The notes beneath the pieces were generated by a model. It worked only from the letters and a program-made list of their open reading frames with translations. It ran no database searches and was not told the DNA's origin. Positions 8,604 to 19,519 of a stretch of 64,000 nucleotides of DNA are shown here, in pieces. Both the position numbers and the translations under genes were made by a program. Positions within the stretch are counted from its first letter, which is position 1. Every line of letters starts with the position of its first letter. Origin of the DNA: Clostridia bacterium (GTDB taxonomy: Bacteria; Bacillota; Clostridia; Oscillospirales; Acutalibacteraceae); assembly GCA_017432165.1 (NCBI GenBank), contig JAFRJS010000090.1, positions 1 through 64,000 of the forward strand, read 5' to 3'.

Positions 8604-8891
8604 ATGGCAGCAATCCAACCTATTTTAGACAAAGTAATAGTAAAAGCTCAGAAAAATGAAAGAGCTACGGGAATGGGCATTATTTTGGCCGGAAGTTCAA
8701 AGGAGCAGCCTGTGACTGCAAGCGTTATTGCACGTGGGCCGGGCGGAATGATTGACGGTAGAGAAGTAAAAATGTACGTTAATGAAGGCGACACCGTACT
8801 TATTCCAAAAAATGCAGGTACAGAATTTACTATGAATGGCGTGGAATATATTATAATTCGCCAAGAAGAGATTCTGGCAATAGTTTCCTAA
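8604..8891 (+). CDS. groS: Co-chaperonin GroES (Cpn10)
   Basis: A 95-residue heptameric lid of the GroEL chamber. It opens 'IQPILDKVIVKAQK', has a mobile loop ('ERATGMGIILAGSSKEQP'), and ends 'IIRQEEILAIVS'. The mobile loop differs from the more usual 'GGIVLPDSAKEKP' but keeps its position. A strong GAGGAGG site precedes the ATG. It is first in a CIRCE-controlled operon with groEL 51 bases downstream. Confidence 0.95.
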   Translation: MAAIQPILDKVIVKAQKNERATGMGIILAGSSKEQPVTASVIARGPGGMIDGREVKMYVNEGDTVLIPKNAGTEFTMNGVEYIIIRQEEILAIVS

Positions 8892-8933
8892 GCATAAAAT
8901 AAATTAAACTATAAAATAGATTAAAAGGGGTAA

Positions 8934-10574
<1,641 letters not shown>

Positions 10575-10586
10575 TAAAATATAAAA

Positions 10587-10616
10587 ACAAAAGCGAGATT
10601 TGTTTCTCGCTTTTGT
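10587..10616 (+). terminator. Terminator of groESL
   Basis: A perfect 12-bp stem (10587-10598 with 10605-10616) with a 6-base loop lies 12 bases after the groEL stop. It ends in TTTTGT. Confidence 0.8.
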
Positions 10617-10641
10617 TCTGTTTAAAAATTGCAAATAAAAA

Positions 10642-10665
10642 CCTCCCGAAGTTATTTTCGGGAGG
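10642..10665. terminator. Bidirectional terminator between groEL and secA
   Basis: CCTCCCGAA (10642-10650) pairs with TTCGGGAGG (10657-10665). It is followed by T-rich DNA on the plus strand (GTATTTTTTTATTTT) and on the minus strand (TTTTTATTTGC), so it can end both groESL and secA transcripts. Confidence 0.85.
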
Positions 10666-10673
10666 GTATTTTT

Positions 10674-13274
10674 TTATTTTTTGTTCGGTGGTTGAATGCG
10701 GAAGTTTATTTTAAAGCAAAGCAGCATTTTAACTGTGTTTTCTCGGATTGTTTCAATCATTCTGTCAAACATTTCAAAGCCTTCCATGCGGTATTCAACA
10801 ACCGGATCTCTTTGGCCATATGAACGCAGGTTAATTCCGCGTTTTAATTCTTCCATTGCGTCAATGTGATCCATCCACTGTTCGTCAACGTTTCTTAAGA
10901 GAACCATTCTTTCAATTTCACGAACATTTTCACTTCCTAAGATTTCTTCATGTTTGTTATATATATTATGGCAGCGCTCTTTAATAAACTGAACAATTTC
11001 TTCATGAGTTACATCAATCGGGTGTTCTTCGTTAAAGTTAAGATCATTTTCGGTTAAAACCCAGCCCATGTAGTAGCTTTTAAGACCTTCAAGGTTCCAG
11101 TTTTCTTTTGGAATGTCTTTTCCAACATAGCGAGAAACCACAAGCTCTGCAATTTCGTCAAGCATTGCACTGATTTGTGAACTGATGTCTTCTCCTGCCA
11201 GAACTTGGTCACGCTGACCGTAAATAATTTCACGCTGGCGATTAAGAACATCGTCATACTGCAGAATATTTTTACGTATTGCAAAGTTTCTTCCTTCAAT
11301 TTTACGTTGTGCGGATTCGATAGACTTGGTAAGCATTTTTGCTTCAAGCGGGCTGTCCTCGTCAACATTTAATTTTTCCATCCAGTTGCGCATACGGTCA
11401 CCGCCAAACAGCCTCATTAAATCATCTTCCAAAGAAAGGTAAAAACGGCTTTTGCCCGGGTCGCCTTGTCTGCCGGAACGTCCTCTTAGCTGGTTGTCAA
11501 TTCTTCTGGTTTCATGGCGTTCGGTGCCTATTACATAAAGCCCTCCGCATGCCACAACTTCTTCCGCTTTTCCTTTTAGTTCTTTTTTGAATTTATCAAA
11601 GAATTCATTATATTTATCTCTTGCTTCAAGGATTTTCTCGTCTTCGGTTTCGGAAAAGCTGTTTGCTTCAGCAATAATTTCGTCATTATATCCAAGTTTT
11701 TTAAGTTCAGATATTGCCATGTATTCCGGGTTACCGCCCAAAATAATATCCGTTCCGCGTCCTGCCATGTTTGTGGCAATGGTAATTGCACCTTTTTTAC
11801 CGGCTTGTGCTATGATTTGTGCTTCTTTTTCGTGGTATTTTGCGTTCAGTACTTCGTGTTTTACTCCTTTTTCTTTAAGCATATTGCTTAGAATTTCGGA
11901 TTTTTCAATGGAAACAGTACCCACAAGCACGGGTTGACCTTTTTCATGGCTTTCTATGATATCTTCTATTATAGCTTTATATTTTGCAAGCTGAGATTTA
12001 TAAACAACGTCAGGCAAATCTTGTCTGATTAGCGGTTTGTTTGTGGGGATTTCTACTATATCGAGTTTGTAAATTTCTCTGAATTCTTCTTCTTCGGTTT
12101 TTGCGGTACCTGTCATACCGGAGAGTTTGTCGTAAAGCCTAAAATAATTTTGGAATGTTATGGAAGCCAGCGTTTTTGATTCTTTTTCTACTTTAACGCC
12201 TTCTTTTGCTTCAATTGCTTGGTGAAGGCCGTCGTTATATCTTCTGCCGTACATAATACGCCCTGTAAATTCATCAACAATTAGCACTTGCCCATCTCTT
12301 ACCACATAGTCTATATCTGCAGTCATAACGCCATTTGCTTTTATTGCTTGGTTTATGTGGTGCTGCAGTGTTAGATGTTCGGGGTCGGTAAGATTTTCCA
12401 CGTTAAAGTATTTTTCTGCTTTTTCCACACCTGATTTAGTAAGCGTTGCGGTTTTTGCTTTTTCGTCCACAACGTAGTCATGGTCTTGGAATAATTCTTC
12501 GTTGTCTTCTTTTGTGTCAATTTCGGCCACTTTCAGCATTTTTAAAGATTTTGCAAAATTGTCCGCTATTGTGTACATTTCTGTGGATTTATCGCCTTCG
12601 CCGGAGATGATAAGAGGAGTTCTGGCTTCGTCGATTAAAATAGAGTCCACTTCGTCCACTATTGCAAAGTGATGTCCGCGCTGAACTTTTGAGCTAATAT
12701 TTGTAACCATGTTGTCACGCAGATAATCAAATCCGAATTCATTGTTTGTACCATAAGTAATATCTGCCAAATATGCTTTTGTTCTTTGTTGGCGTGTGCT
12801 TTCGTTGAGTATTAAACCTACTTCTAAGCCTAAAAATCTGTATATTTTTCCCATTTCTTCCGAGTCACGTTTTGCAAGGTAGTCATTCACCGTTACGATA
12901 TGTACGCCTTGACCCGTTAATGCATTAAGGTACGCAGGAAGAGTTTCAACCAGTGTTTTGCCTTCACCGGTTACCATTTCGCTTATTCTTCCTTGATGAA
13001 GTACTATACCACCCAAAATTTGCACAGGGAAATGGCGTTTGCCAAGGACTCTGTCTGCAGCTTCGCGGCATACCGCAAAAGCGTCGGGCAGAATGTCATC
13101 AAGCGTTTCACCGTTTTTTAAACGCTCTTTAAGTATAATGGTTTGAGACGAAAGTTCCTCATCACACATATTTAAATATTTTTTTTCTAAATCCATAACT
13201 TTTTGAGCTATCGGACGAATACGTTTGAGTTCACGTTTGCTGTAATTTCCAAATAAAAACTTTAAAAAACTCAT
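10674..13274 (-). CDS. secA: Preprotein translocase ATPase SecA
   Basis: An 866-residue motor that pushes secretory proteins through SecYEG. Visible motifs are '[11 protein letters not shown]' (Walker A), '[19 protein letters not shown]' (Walker B), '[16 protein letters not shown]', '[16 protein letters not shown]' and '[13 protein letters not shown]'. The start at 13274 follows AGGAG by 8 bases and gives 'MSFLKFLFG'; an upstream in-frame ATG adds 12 residues without a ribosome site. The C-terminus ends soon after the helical scaffold (QPPNKK) and lacks the usual CxCxSG zinc-binding motif, so SecB-type or lipid contacts through that tail are missing. Confidence 0.97.
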   Translation of the reverse strand: MSFLKFLFGNYSKRELKRIRPIAQKVMDLEKKYLNMCDEELSSQTIILKERLKNGETLDDILPDAFAVCREAADRVLGKRHFPVQILGGIVLHQGRISEMVTGEGKTLVETLPAYLNALTGQGVHIVTVNDYLAKRDSEEMGKIYRFLGLEVGLILNESTRQQRTKAYLADITYGTNNEFGFDYLRDNMVTNISSKVQRGHHFAIVDEVDSILIDEARTPLIISGEGDKSTEMYTIADNFAKSLKMLKVAEIDTKEDNEELFQDHDYVVDEKAKTATLTKSGVEKAEKYFNVENLTDPEHLTLQHHINQAIKANGVMTADIDYVVRDGQVLIVDEFTGRIMYGRRYNDGLHQAIEAKEGVKVEKESKTLASITFQNYFRLYDKLSGMTGTAKTEEEEFREIYKLDIVEIPTNKPLIRQDLPDVVYKSQLAKYKAIIEDIIESHEKGQPVLVGTVSIEKSEILSNMLKEKGVKHEVLNAKYHEKEAQIIAQAGKKGAITIATNMAGRGTDIILGGNPEYMAISELKKLGYNDEIIAEANSFSETEDEKILEARDKYNEFFDKFKKELKGKAEEVVACGGLYVIGTERHETRRIDNQLRGRSGRQGDPGKSRFYLSLEDDLMRLFGGDRMRNWMEKLNVDEDSPLEAKMLTKSIESAQRKIEGRNFAIRKNILQYDDVLNRQREIIYGQRDQVLAGEDISSQISAMLDEIAELVVSRYVGKDIPKENWNLEGLKSYYMGWVLTENDLNFNEEHPIDVTHEEIVQFIKERCHNIYNKHEEILGSENVREIERMVLLRNVDEQWMDHIDAMEELKRGINLRSYGQRDPVVEYRMEGFEMFDRMIETIRENTVKMLLCFKINFRIQPPNKK

Positions 13275-13511
13275 TTTTTCAACTCCTAAAAAATTTAAAA
13301 TGATAATCATCTTAATTATAATTCAAAATCAAAAAAAAATCTACTAAAACTAATATTTTACTGAAATTCGTATTTTGTATGATATTAAAAAATAGATTTC
13401 TATGATATAATTATAACATATTTTTCAGTTAATTTCTATAAAATTATTGATAATTTTAATTTGAAGGTACAAATTACCGCAATTAATGCGTAAATAAAGG
13501 TGGTTTTTTAA

Positions 13512-14024
13512 ATGAATTCCAATAAATTTGATGAAGTTTTTGAAATTATGAGTGTTTCCTTTCCTGAAAGTGAAATTAGGACTTATCGGGAGCAAAAAAG
13601 CCTTTTAAATAATAAAAATTATTATTTGATAACCAAAGAAAACGAAAACGGGCACGTGGAAGCTTTTATGGCTGTTTGGAAATTAAACGGATTTGATTTT
13701 ATAGAGCATTTAGCTGTGCACCCCGATAGCCGCGGAACAGGAATAGGCACAAAACTTATAAAAGAATTTTTGAATTCCTCCAAAAGACCGGTTGTTTTGG
13801 AAATTGAAGTGCCGGACATAAAAAAAGAAAACACGGTAAGGAGAAAAAAGTTTTATGAAAAATTAAATTTTAAAATAAATAATAATATTTATTATCAGTT
13901 GCCGCTAAAAAAAGGTAGCCCAAAGCTAGAAATGAAACTTATGAGTTACCCGAAAATTCTTAATAATGACGAATTTAAAAAAGTGGAAAAAGAAATTCAA
14001 AAAAAAGCTTATCCAAAATTTTAA
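13512..14024 (+). CDS. GNAT family N-acetyltransferase
   Basis: A 170-residue acetyltransferase of unknown substrate. The acetyl-CoA motif is 'LAVHPDSRGTGIGTKLIKEFL' (about 75-95), followed by 'FYEKLNFK' typical of motif B. An AAAGGTGG site precedes the ATG. Its last 4 bases overlap the end of the convergent gpsA. No neighbour suggests a substrate. Confidence 0.8.
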   Translation: MNSNKFDEVFEIMSVSFPESEIRTYREQKSLLNNKNYYLITKENENGHVEAFMAVWKLNGFDFIEHLAVHPDSRGTGIGTKLIKEFLNSSKRPVVLEIEVPDIKKENTVRRKKFYEKLNFKINNNIYYQLPLKKGSPKLEMKLMSYPKILNNDEFKKVEKEIQKKAYPKF

Positions 14025-14986
14025 AATTCATTTTTTATGCTTCTTAAAAATAGGTCCGTAATCATTTTTTTGGTTGCGGTTTTTTCTTTTATAGCTTTAT
14101 TAACAGCGGCGCAAATAGGGAGGTCAGTGCCGTATTTTTCCCCGAGTTTTAAAATGGCGAAGGACGTGTAAACTCCTTCCGCGAGTTTATCGAAAGGCTT
14201 ACCCAGGGCAAGCATTTCGCCAAATTTGCGGTTGTTGCTGTGCTGTGAAAAAAGTGTGGCTTGGTAATCGCCCAAATGTGAAAGCCCGTACGCAGAAAGT
14301 TCATTTCCGCCCATAGCTTTAATAAGCCGTGCGATTTCGCGTGTACCCCTGGACATAAGTGCACCTTTTAGTGATTCAAATTCCAGGCCGTCTAAAATAC
14401 CGGCTGCTATGCCCATAACGTTTTTGGAGGCTGCGCCTATTTCGCTGCCTATTAAATCCGATCCGTAGTAAAACCTGATTAAATGGCCGGAAAATTCTTC
14501 CACAAGCATTTTTTTAATTTCTTCTTTTTCAGAATCTATTATCATGCAGTTTGGTGTGCCGGAGACAAAATCTTGAACATGCCCGGGTCCAACCCAAACG
14601 GCAACGTTCGAATTATTTCCCAAGCAATCTTTAACAATTTCGGAAAGGCGTCTTCCCGTGCTTTCTTCAATTCCTTTCATGCAAAGGACGAAAATTTTGT
14701 TTTTAAGGTTAATCCCTGTGCTTTTTAAATTTTGCATAAAGCTTGAAAGAGATTGCGCACTTATTGAAATTAAAAGTATGTCGGATTTTTCCGCCGCATA
14801 TTTTAAATTGTCGGTAATATTGATTTTTTCGTCTATCTCCAGCCAATCGTTTTTTCTTTCTTTGGCCAGTTTTTTTAGGCGCAAAGACCCCGGTCTGCCC
14901 CAAAGTGTAACATTTTTTCCAATTTTATTTAAATACCACGCAATAAAAGATCCCCAGCGTCCACAACCAAAAACAGATACGTTCAA
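14021..14986 (-). CDS. gpsA: NAD(P)-dependent glycerol-3-phosphate dehydrogenase
   Basis: A 321-residue enzyme making sn-glycerol 3-phosphate from dihydroxyacetone phosphate for phospholipid synthesis. The Rossmann motif is 'VFGCGRWGSFIAWYL' (usually GAGSWGTAL). The catalytic-lysine region is 'GAASKNVMGIAAGILDGL', and 'LGDYQATLFSQHSNNRKFGEML' matches the substrate loop. The divergence from typical GpsA at the Rossmann loop and the loop before 'NRKFG' places it in a distinct clade. A related dehydrogenase is possible but less likely. Confidence 0.85.
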   Translation of the reverse strand: MNVSVFGCGRWGSFIAWYLNKIGKNVTLWGRPGSLRLKKLAKERKNDWLEIDEKINITDNLKYAAEKSDILLISISAQSLSSFMQNLKSTGINLKNKIFVLCMKGIEESTGRRLSEIVKDCLGNNSNVAVWVGPGHVQDFVSGTPNCMIIDSEKEEIKKMLVEEFSGHLIRFYYGSDLIGSEIGAASKNVMGIAAGILDGLEFESLKGALMSRGTREIARLIKAMGGNELSAYGLSHLGDYQATLFSQHSNNRKFGEMLALGKPFDKLAEGVYTSFAILKLGEKYGTDLPICAAVNKAIKEKTATKKMITDLFLRSIKNEF

Positions 14987-15073
14987 ATTTTGTCAATCCT
15001 TTACTATTTACTTTTCTCAATGTAATTATATACGATTTTTAAAAACAGTAAAGAACAAAATTTTAATTTTTTG

Positions 15074-15454
15074 TCAGCTGCAGTAATCTTCTATTAAATT
15101 GTTAAGCTCTTCTTGTCCCGAAACCTCTATTCCTTGTTTTAATAATTTTTGATCTTCCGTGGGTAGTTCGTCAACCGCTATGTTTGTAATTTTAAAGGGC
15201 TTTTCTTTGCTTTGTTCAAAAACCGCTATGTTTCCTTTGTATTCTTTTATGCAGTAAGTAGTGCCGCCACTGACGATTTGCTCTTTTTCTTTCTCCTTTG
15301 CGCAAACGTGAGAAGTTTCTTCCGATTTATTTGTCGTGGGTTCGGTTTTTGGGGCTGTCACATTGTCGTTTTTTTGAGATAAAAGCCAAAAAAGTGCTAT
15401 TATAATTACAAAAAATCCCAAAGTGGTTGCGGTAAACATGAATATTTTTTTCAT
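15074..15454 (-). CDS. Membrane-anchored protein resembling the BofC C-terminal domain
   Basis: A 126-residue protein with one N-terminal membrane segment (about 4-25), a charged Thr/Glu/Lys linker, and a compact domain. The domain reads 'YCIKEYKGNIAVFEQSKEKP', then 'VDELPTEDQKLLKQGIEV', then 'ELNNLIEDYCS'. This pattern resembles the BofC C-terminal domain family of Bacillota; BofC itself affects forespore-mother cell signalling in Bacillus. The assignment rests on remembered pattern only. It is alone, with gpsA downstream on the same strand. Confidence 0.6.
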   Translation of the reverse strand: MKKIFMFTATTLGFFVIIIALFWLLSQKNDNVTAPKTEPTTNKSEETSHVCAKEKEKEQIVSGGTTYCIKEYKGNIAVFEQSKEKPFKITNIAVDELPTEDQKLLKQGIEVSGQEELNNLIEDYCS

Positions 15455-15655
15455 AAAAATTTCCTCGTTTTAATTTTTGTTTTTAAGTTTAGTATGGACT
15501 TTTTAGCGGTTTTTATTCCGATTACTTTAAATATATAATTGTATTTTTTATAAATAAATTATAATTTTATTAAATTTGTTAAATAAATTGCTTATTATTT
15601 TAAGTTTTGATATAATCATATTTATTTGAGTAAAAAATTAAGAGGTATTTTTTGT

Positions 15656-16417
15656 ATGAAGGTAAGTTTATTGGAATTTACGCCGAATCCGGAAAAAGTT
15701 GTGGCATCGGCTGCTAAGCTTTGTTATTCGCCATCTTCAATAAATGAAATAGCCGAGAATTTAACCCCGGGGTTAGCGGGAAATTTTGTGAAAATGCTTG
15801 CAAAAGTGGGTCATGAAAGCCCTCTTGAGCACGTGAGTTTTACATTTGGAATAGAAGGCGTTTCACGTTCGCTTCTTGCTCAAATTACACGCCACAGAAT
15901 AGCGTCTTATTCCGTTCAGAGCCAAAGATATGTAAAAAATTTTGGGTGCGAGTATGTAATTCCGCCTGAAATTGAAAAAAACAGTGAGGCAAAAAAAGAA
16001 TTTGTTGATTTTATGCTTGAGGTACAAAGCAAGTACGAAAAGCTTACCGATATTTTAAAAGAAAAACATATCAAAGATTTAAAAGAAGAAGGAAAATTAA
16101 GCGAAGCAGAAATTGATAAATCAGCGGAAAAAATGGCAATTGAAGATGCACGGTATGTTTTGCCAAATGCATATGCCACAAAGATTATCTGCACGTTTAA
16201 TGCAAGAAGTTTGCTTAATTTTTTTAGCCACAGATGTTGCAATAGGGCGCAATGTGAAATACGAAATCTTGCCTGCGAGATGCTTAAGCTTGTAAAAAAA
16301 GAAGCGCCGAATATTTTTGCTTTTGCTGGGCCCGGGTGCGTTTCGGGGTATTGCGAAGAGGGCAGAATGTCTTGCGGAAAATCAAAAGAAGTAAAAGAAT
16401 TTTTTAAAAAAATATAA
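15656..16417 (+). CDS. thyX: FAD-dependent thymidylate synthase
   Basis: A 253-residue flavin-dependent enzyme that methylates dUMP to dTMP with methylene-tetrahydrofolate. The ThyX signature RHRxxSxxxxSxRY is present (RHRIASYSVQSQRY). 'ESPLEHVSFTFGIEGVSR' and 'RSLLNFFSHRCCNRAQCEIR' are also typical. I start at ATG 15656, 10 bases after AGAGG; the longer reading from 15626 begins at a non-ATG codon. It leads an operon with dTMP kinase and folate genes. Confidence 0.96.
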   Translation: MKVSLLEFTPNPEKVVASAAKLCYSPSSINEIAENLTPGLAGNFVKMLAKVGHESPLEHVSFTFGIEGVSRSLLAQITRHRIASYSVQSQRYVKNFGCEYVIPPEIEKNSEAKKEFVDFMLEVQSKYEKLTDILKEKHIKDLKEEGKLSEAEIDKSAEKMAIEDARYVLPNAYATKIICTFNARSLLNFFSHRCCNRAQCEIRNLACEMLKLVKKEAPNIFAFAGPGCVSGYCEEGRMSCGKSKEVKEFFKKI

Positions 16418-16430
16418 TGGGAGTAGATAA

Positions 16431-17099
16431 ATGAATAAAAAATTAATTGTAGTAGAGGGGCTGGACGGCTGCGGAAAGCAAACGCAGGTTTCTATGCTTG
16501 TAAATGCGCTTAAAGAAAAAAACAAAAAAGTAAAATACATAACTTTTCCTGATTATAACGAGCCTTCTTCCGCACTTATAAAAATGTATTTAAATTCAGA
16601 ATTCGGTTCCGACCCAAAAGACGTGAATGCGTATGCGGCTTCTTCGTTTTTTGCAGTTGACAGATACGCAAGCTATAAAAAATTTTGGGAGAAAAATTAT
16701 TTAAACGGTGAAATTATAGTTTGCGACAGATATACAACGTCAAATACGTTTTACCAGATGTGCAAGCTTCAAAAAAGCAAGTGGGACGGCTATTTAACAT
16801 GGCTTTATGATTATGAATATAATAAATTAAAATTGCCAAAACCAAGTAAAGTTATATATTTAAATATGCCAATTGAAATATCGCAAGCCCTTATGAAAAA
16901 AAGATACAGCGGCGACGAAAGCAAAAAAGATTTGCACGAAGCTAATACTGAATTTCTTAAAGTTTGCAGCGAGGCAGCACAGTATGTGATTAAAAAAGAT
17001 AATTGGATAAAAATTGATTGTACTCAGGGCGGAAAAATAAAAACAAAAGAGCAAATTCATGGCGAAATAATGAATATTTTGGAAGGAGATAATTTTTAA
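16431..17099 (+). CDS. tmk: Thymidylate kinase
   Basis: A 222-residue P-loop kinase. Walker A is 'EGLDGCGKQTQVSML', then 'DRYASYKKFW' and the 'IIVCDRYTTSNTFYQM' DR[YH] motif; the lid is 'KKRYSGDESKKD'. It phosphorylates dTMP to dTDP. Its place 13 bases after thyX supports dTMP as substrate. It belongs to the divergent Tmk group with a longer insert after 'DRY'. The stop overlaps the start of the next gene by one base (TAATG). Confidence 0.9.
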   Translation: MNKKLIVVEGLDGCGKQTQVSMLVNALKEKNKKVKYITFPDYNEPSSALIKMYLNSEFGSDPKDVNAYAASSFFAVDRYASYKKFWEKNYLNGEIIVCDRYTTSNTFYQMCKLQKSKWDGYLTWLYDYEYNKLKLPKPSKVIYLNMPIEISQALMKKRYSGDESKKDLHEANTEFLKVCSEAAQYVIKKDNWIKIDCTQGGKIKTKEQIHGEIMNILEGDNF

Positions 17100-18001
17100 T
17101 GAGTTTAGTTTTTGAAAAACCCACAATTAAAGATAAAGACCTGATGAATAAGATTTTGTTTAAAGAAAAAAGATCCGATGCCCTAGCTGTTTTTGGCACA
17201 TATTTTTTGTGGTCAGATTATTTTAATACAAAAGTGTGTATGCATAAAAACATACTTTTTACTCGTTTTGATTCCGAGCATACGTCGTATTTATTCCCAA
17301 AGGGTACAAAATCAATACTTGGTGTAAAAAATTCCATGGATTTAATATTTGAAGATTATGAAAAATTAAAACTCCCGCAGCTTTATATTGTTGGGCTGGA
17401 TATTTCAGAAGTGATTAAACTTGAAAAAGTTTGCCCAAAAAAATTTGATTTTATTACCAAAAGGGATAAATTTGAGTATGTTTACAGCTCGACTGACCTT
17501 GCAAATTTAAAAGGCAAAAAATACCACAGCAAAAGAAACCACATTGCCAAATTTGAAAAAACTTACAACTGGAATTACGAAGAAATTAATATTGGCAACA
17601 AGAAAAAATATATAGAATTTTTTGAAAAATGGTTCGCACAAAATAATAAAGAAGATAAGTTAGATTCCGGTGAGTACGAGGCAATAATTAAAGCACTGGA
17701 TAATTACAAAGAGCTTGGCCTTTACGGTGGAGCCATAATTGTGGACGGACAAATAGTTGCCTGCGCCATTGGTGAAAAAATTAACAAAAAAGTCTTTGTG
17801 GTTCATTTTGAAAAAGCTTTGGCGGAATTCGACGGTGCCTATGCCATTATTAATAGGGAATTTTCAAAGGATTTGTCAGAAAGTTTTAAATATATAAACA
17901 GGGAAGAAGATTTAGGTATAGAAGGGCTGAGAAAAGCAAAGCTTTCTTATAAACCGTCATTTTTAATTTCTAGGTTTGATGCTAAATTAAAAGAGGAATA
18001 A
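17099..18001 (+). CDS. DUF2156 family protein (phosphatidylglycerol lysyltransferase C-terminal-like)
   Basis: A 300-residue soluble protein with the double-GNAT fold expected for DUF2156. Typical pieces are 'LKGKKYHSKRNHIAKFEK' (about 138-155) and, near the end, 'YINREEDLGIEGLRKAKLSYKP'. It has no membrane segments, unlike MprF. Members are thought to move aminoacyl groups; the substrate is unknown. It overlaps tmk by one base and is followed 2 bases later by a GNAT gene, so it sits inside the operon. Confidence 0.85.
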   Translation: MSLVFEKPTIKDKDLMNKILFKEKRSDALAVFGTYFLWSDYFNTKVCMHKNILFTRFDSEHTSYLFPKGTKSILGVKNSMDLIFEDYEKLKLPQLYIVGLDISEVIKLEKVCPKKFDFITKRDKFEYVYSSTDLANLKGKKYHSKRNHIAKFEKTYNWNYEEINIGNKKKYIEFFEKWFAQNNKEDKLDSGEYEAIIKALDNYKELGLYGGAIIVDGQIVACAIGEKINKKVFVVHFEKALAEFDGAYAIINREFSKDLSESFKYINREEDLGIEGLRKAKLSYKPSFLISRFDAKLKEE

Positions 18002-18003
18002 TT

Positions 18004-18888
18004 ATGGAATTTTTTTCTTTGGCAAAGCCGGAAGACTGCTCAGAAATTATGAATATCACTATGGAAGCGTTTAATGAGCCTTTTTCAACCGTTAAATTTG
18101 TTTTTGAAAACCGCATAGATTTTAACTGCTGCTACGTTTGTAAAGTATGCGGCAAAATTATTTCGGTGTGTCATATGTTTCCAATAGATTTAAAGTTAAA
18201 TAATAAAATTTTTAAATCTTTTTATGTTTACGGCGCTTGTACGTTGCCAAAATATCAAGGAAAAGGCTATATGACTCGCCTTTTAAAATTTGCGGAAGAA
18301 GATTTAAAAGAAAAAAACGGAGATTTTGTTTTTTTGGTTCCGGAAACAGAATCTCTGATTAAGTTTTACGAAAAATTAGGATATAAAAACTTTTTTAAAA
18401 CAAAAACTGCCGAGTTTTCAAATGGCGAATTTAAAAGTTTGTGCAAAGAAAAAGCCAAAAAAGAAATAAATTTTTCATACTTTTCTCTAGAAAAATTACG
18501 AAAAAAACTATATAATAATATTAATAATGTAATGTACTCAGTAAGGGATATAAAATTTGCCGTGGATCTTTACGGTTTTTTTGGTGGAAAGACTGTAGCT
18601 ACCGAAAACGGGTACGGAATTTGCGTACAAAATGGGGATTTTCTTACAATAAGAGATTTTGCATGTAAAGAAGGAGATGCGGCGTATCTTCTTGAAAGGA
18701 TTTACAAATCTTTCCCAAATGCAAAAAGGTACATTTTGCGTACAAGCCCCACAAATAAATTTTTTAAAAATTACGGGAAAGCTAATTTTTACGGCATGAT
18801 TAAACCGCTAAAAAAAGAAAACGTTACTGTGATAAATAGTATTTTAAATAGCGAAAAATTCCCTTATTTAGGCATATCGTACGATTAA
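18004..18888 (+). CDS. GNAT family N-acetyltransferase (two-domain, Eis-like)
   Basis: A 294-residue protein whose first half has a clear acetyl-CoA motif, 'LPKYQGKGYMTRLLKFAEE' (about 80-98), and 'IKFYEKLGYKNFF'. The second half resembles the C-terminal part of Eis-type acetyltransferases. The substrate is unknown. It is tightly coupled to the upstream DUF2156 gene. Confidence 0.8.
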   Translation: MEFFSLAKPEDCSEIMNITMEAFNEPFSTVKFVFENRIDFNCCYVCKVCGKIISVCHMFPIDLKLNNKIFKSFYVYGACTLPKYQGKGYMTRLLKFAEEDLKEKNGDFVFLVPETESLIKFYEKLGYKNFFKTKTAEFSNGEFKSLCKEKAKKEINFSYFSLEKLRKKLYNNINNVMYSVRDIKFAVDLYGFFGGKTVATENGYGICVQNGDFLTIRDFACKEGDAAYLLERIYKSFPNAKRYILRTSPTNKFFKNYGKANFYGMIKPLKKENVTVINSILNSEKFPYLGISYD

Positions 18889-18911
18889 AAACAGAAAAAG
18901 GATAATTTGCT

Positions 18912-19502
18912 ATGAGAAAAAATATGAAGGAATTTAAAATTCACCTTAGAAAAAAATATAGGTCTTTAAGAGAAAATATGGATCTAAAGATTAAAAAAAT
19001 TTGGGACAGTAAAATCCTTAAAAAAATTACTATTTTAAATAAATATAAAACCTGCAAAATTCTTCTTACTTACATTTCAAAAGACATAGAAGTGGATACG
19101 ATTGAAATAATAAAAAGAGCATGGCAAGACGGCAAAAAGGTTGCTGTGCCGGCATGCGACAAAGAAACGCTTAAAATGAGTTTTTACGAAATAAATTCTT
19201 TGGAGGATTTAGAAAAAGGCACATTCGGACTTTTGGAACCAAAAAAAGGAATTTGCAAAAAAGTGGAAGAGCCGGAAGACGCAGTTTGTATTATACCGGG
19301 ATTTTCCTTTGACCAAGAGGGCTTTAGATTGGGCTACGGCTACGGTTACTACGATAGGTTTTTACAAAACTTTAAAGGCACAAAAATAGGAATATGTTAT
19401 AATAATTGCATATCTGCCAAATTGCCGCACGGGAGGTTTGACTGCTCGGTGGATATATTAATTACAAACGCTTTTATAAAAGAAATTCACAGTGATTTAT
19501 GA
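18912..19502 (+). CDS. 5-formyltetrahydrofolate cyclo-ligase
   Basis: A 196-residue MTHFS/YgfA-family enzyme converting 5-formyl-THF to methenyl-THF with ATP. The basic N-terminus (KIHLRKKYRSLRE) and the C-terminal active site 'IPGFSFDQEGFRLGYGYGYYDRFL' are diagnostic. An AAAGGA site precedes the ATG by 10 bases. In this operon it returns folate to the pool used by ThyX. Confidence 0.93.
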   Translation: MRKNMKEFKIHLRKKYRSLRENMDLKIKKIWDSKILKKITILNKYKTCKILLTYISKDIEVDTIEIIKRAWQDGKKVAVPACDKETLKMSFYEINSLEDLEKGTFGLLEPKKGICKKVEEPEDAVCIIPGFSFDQEGFRLGYGYGYYDRFLQNFKGTKIGICYNNCISAKLPHGRFDCSVDILITNAFIKEIHSDL

Positions 19503-19519
19503 AAGAGAGAGTTTAAAAT

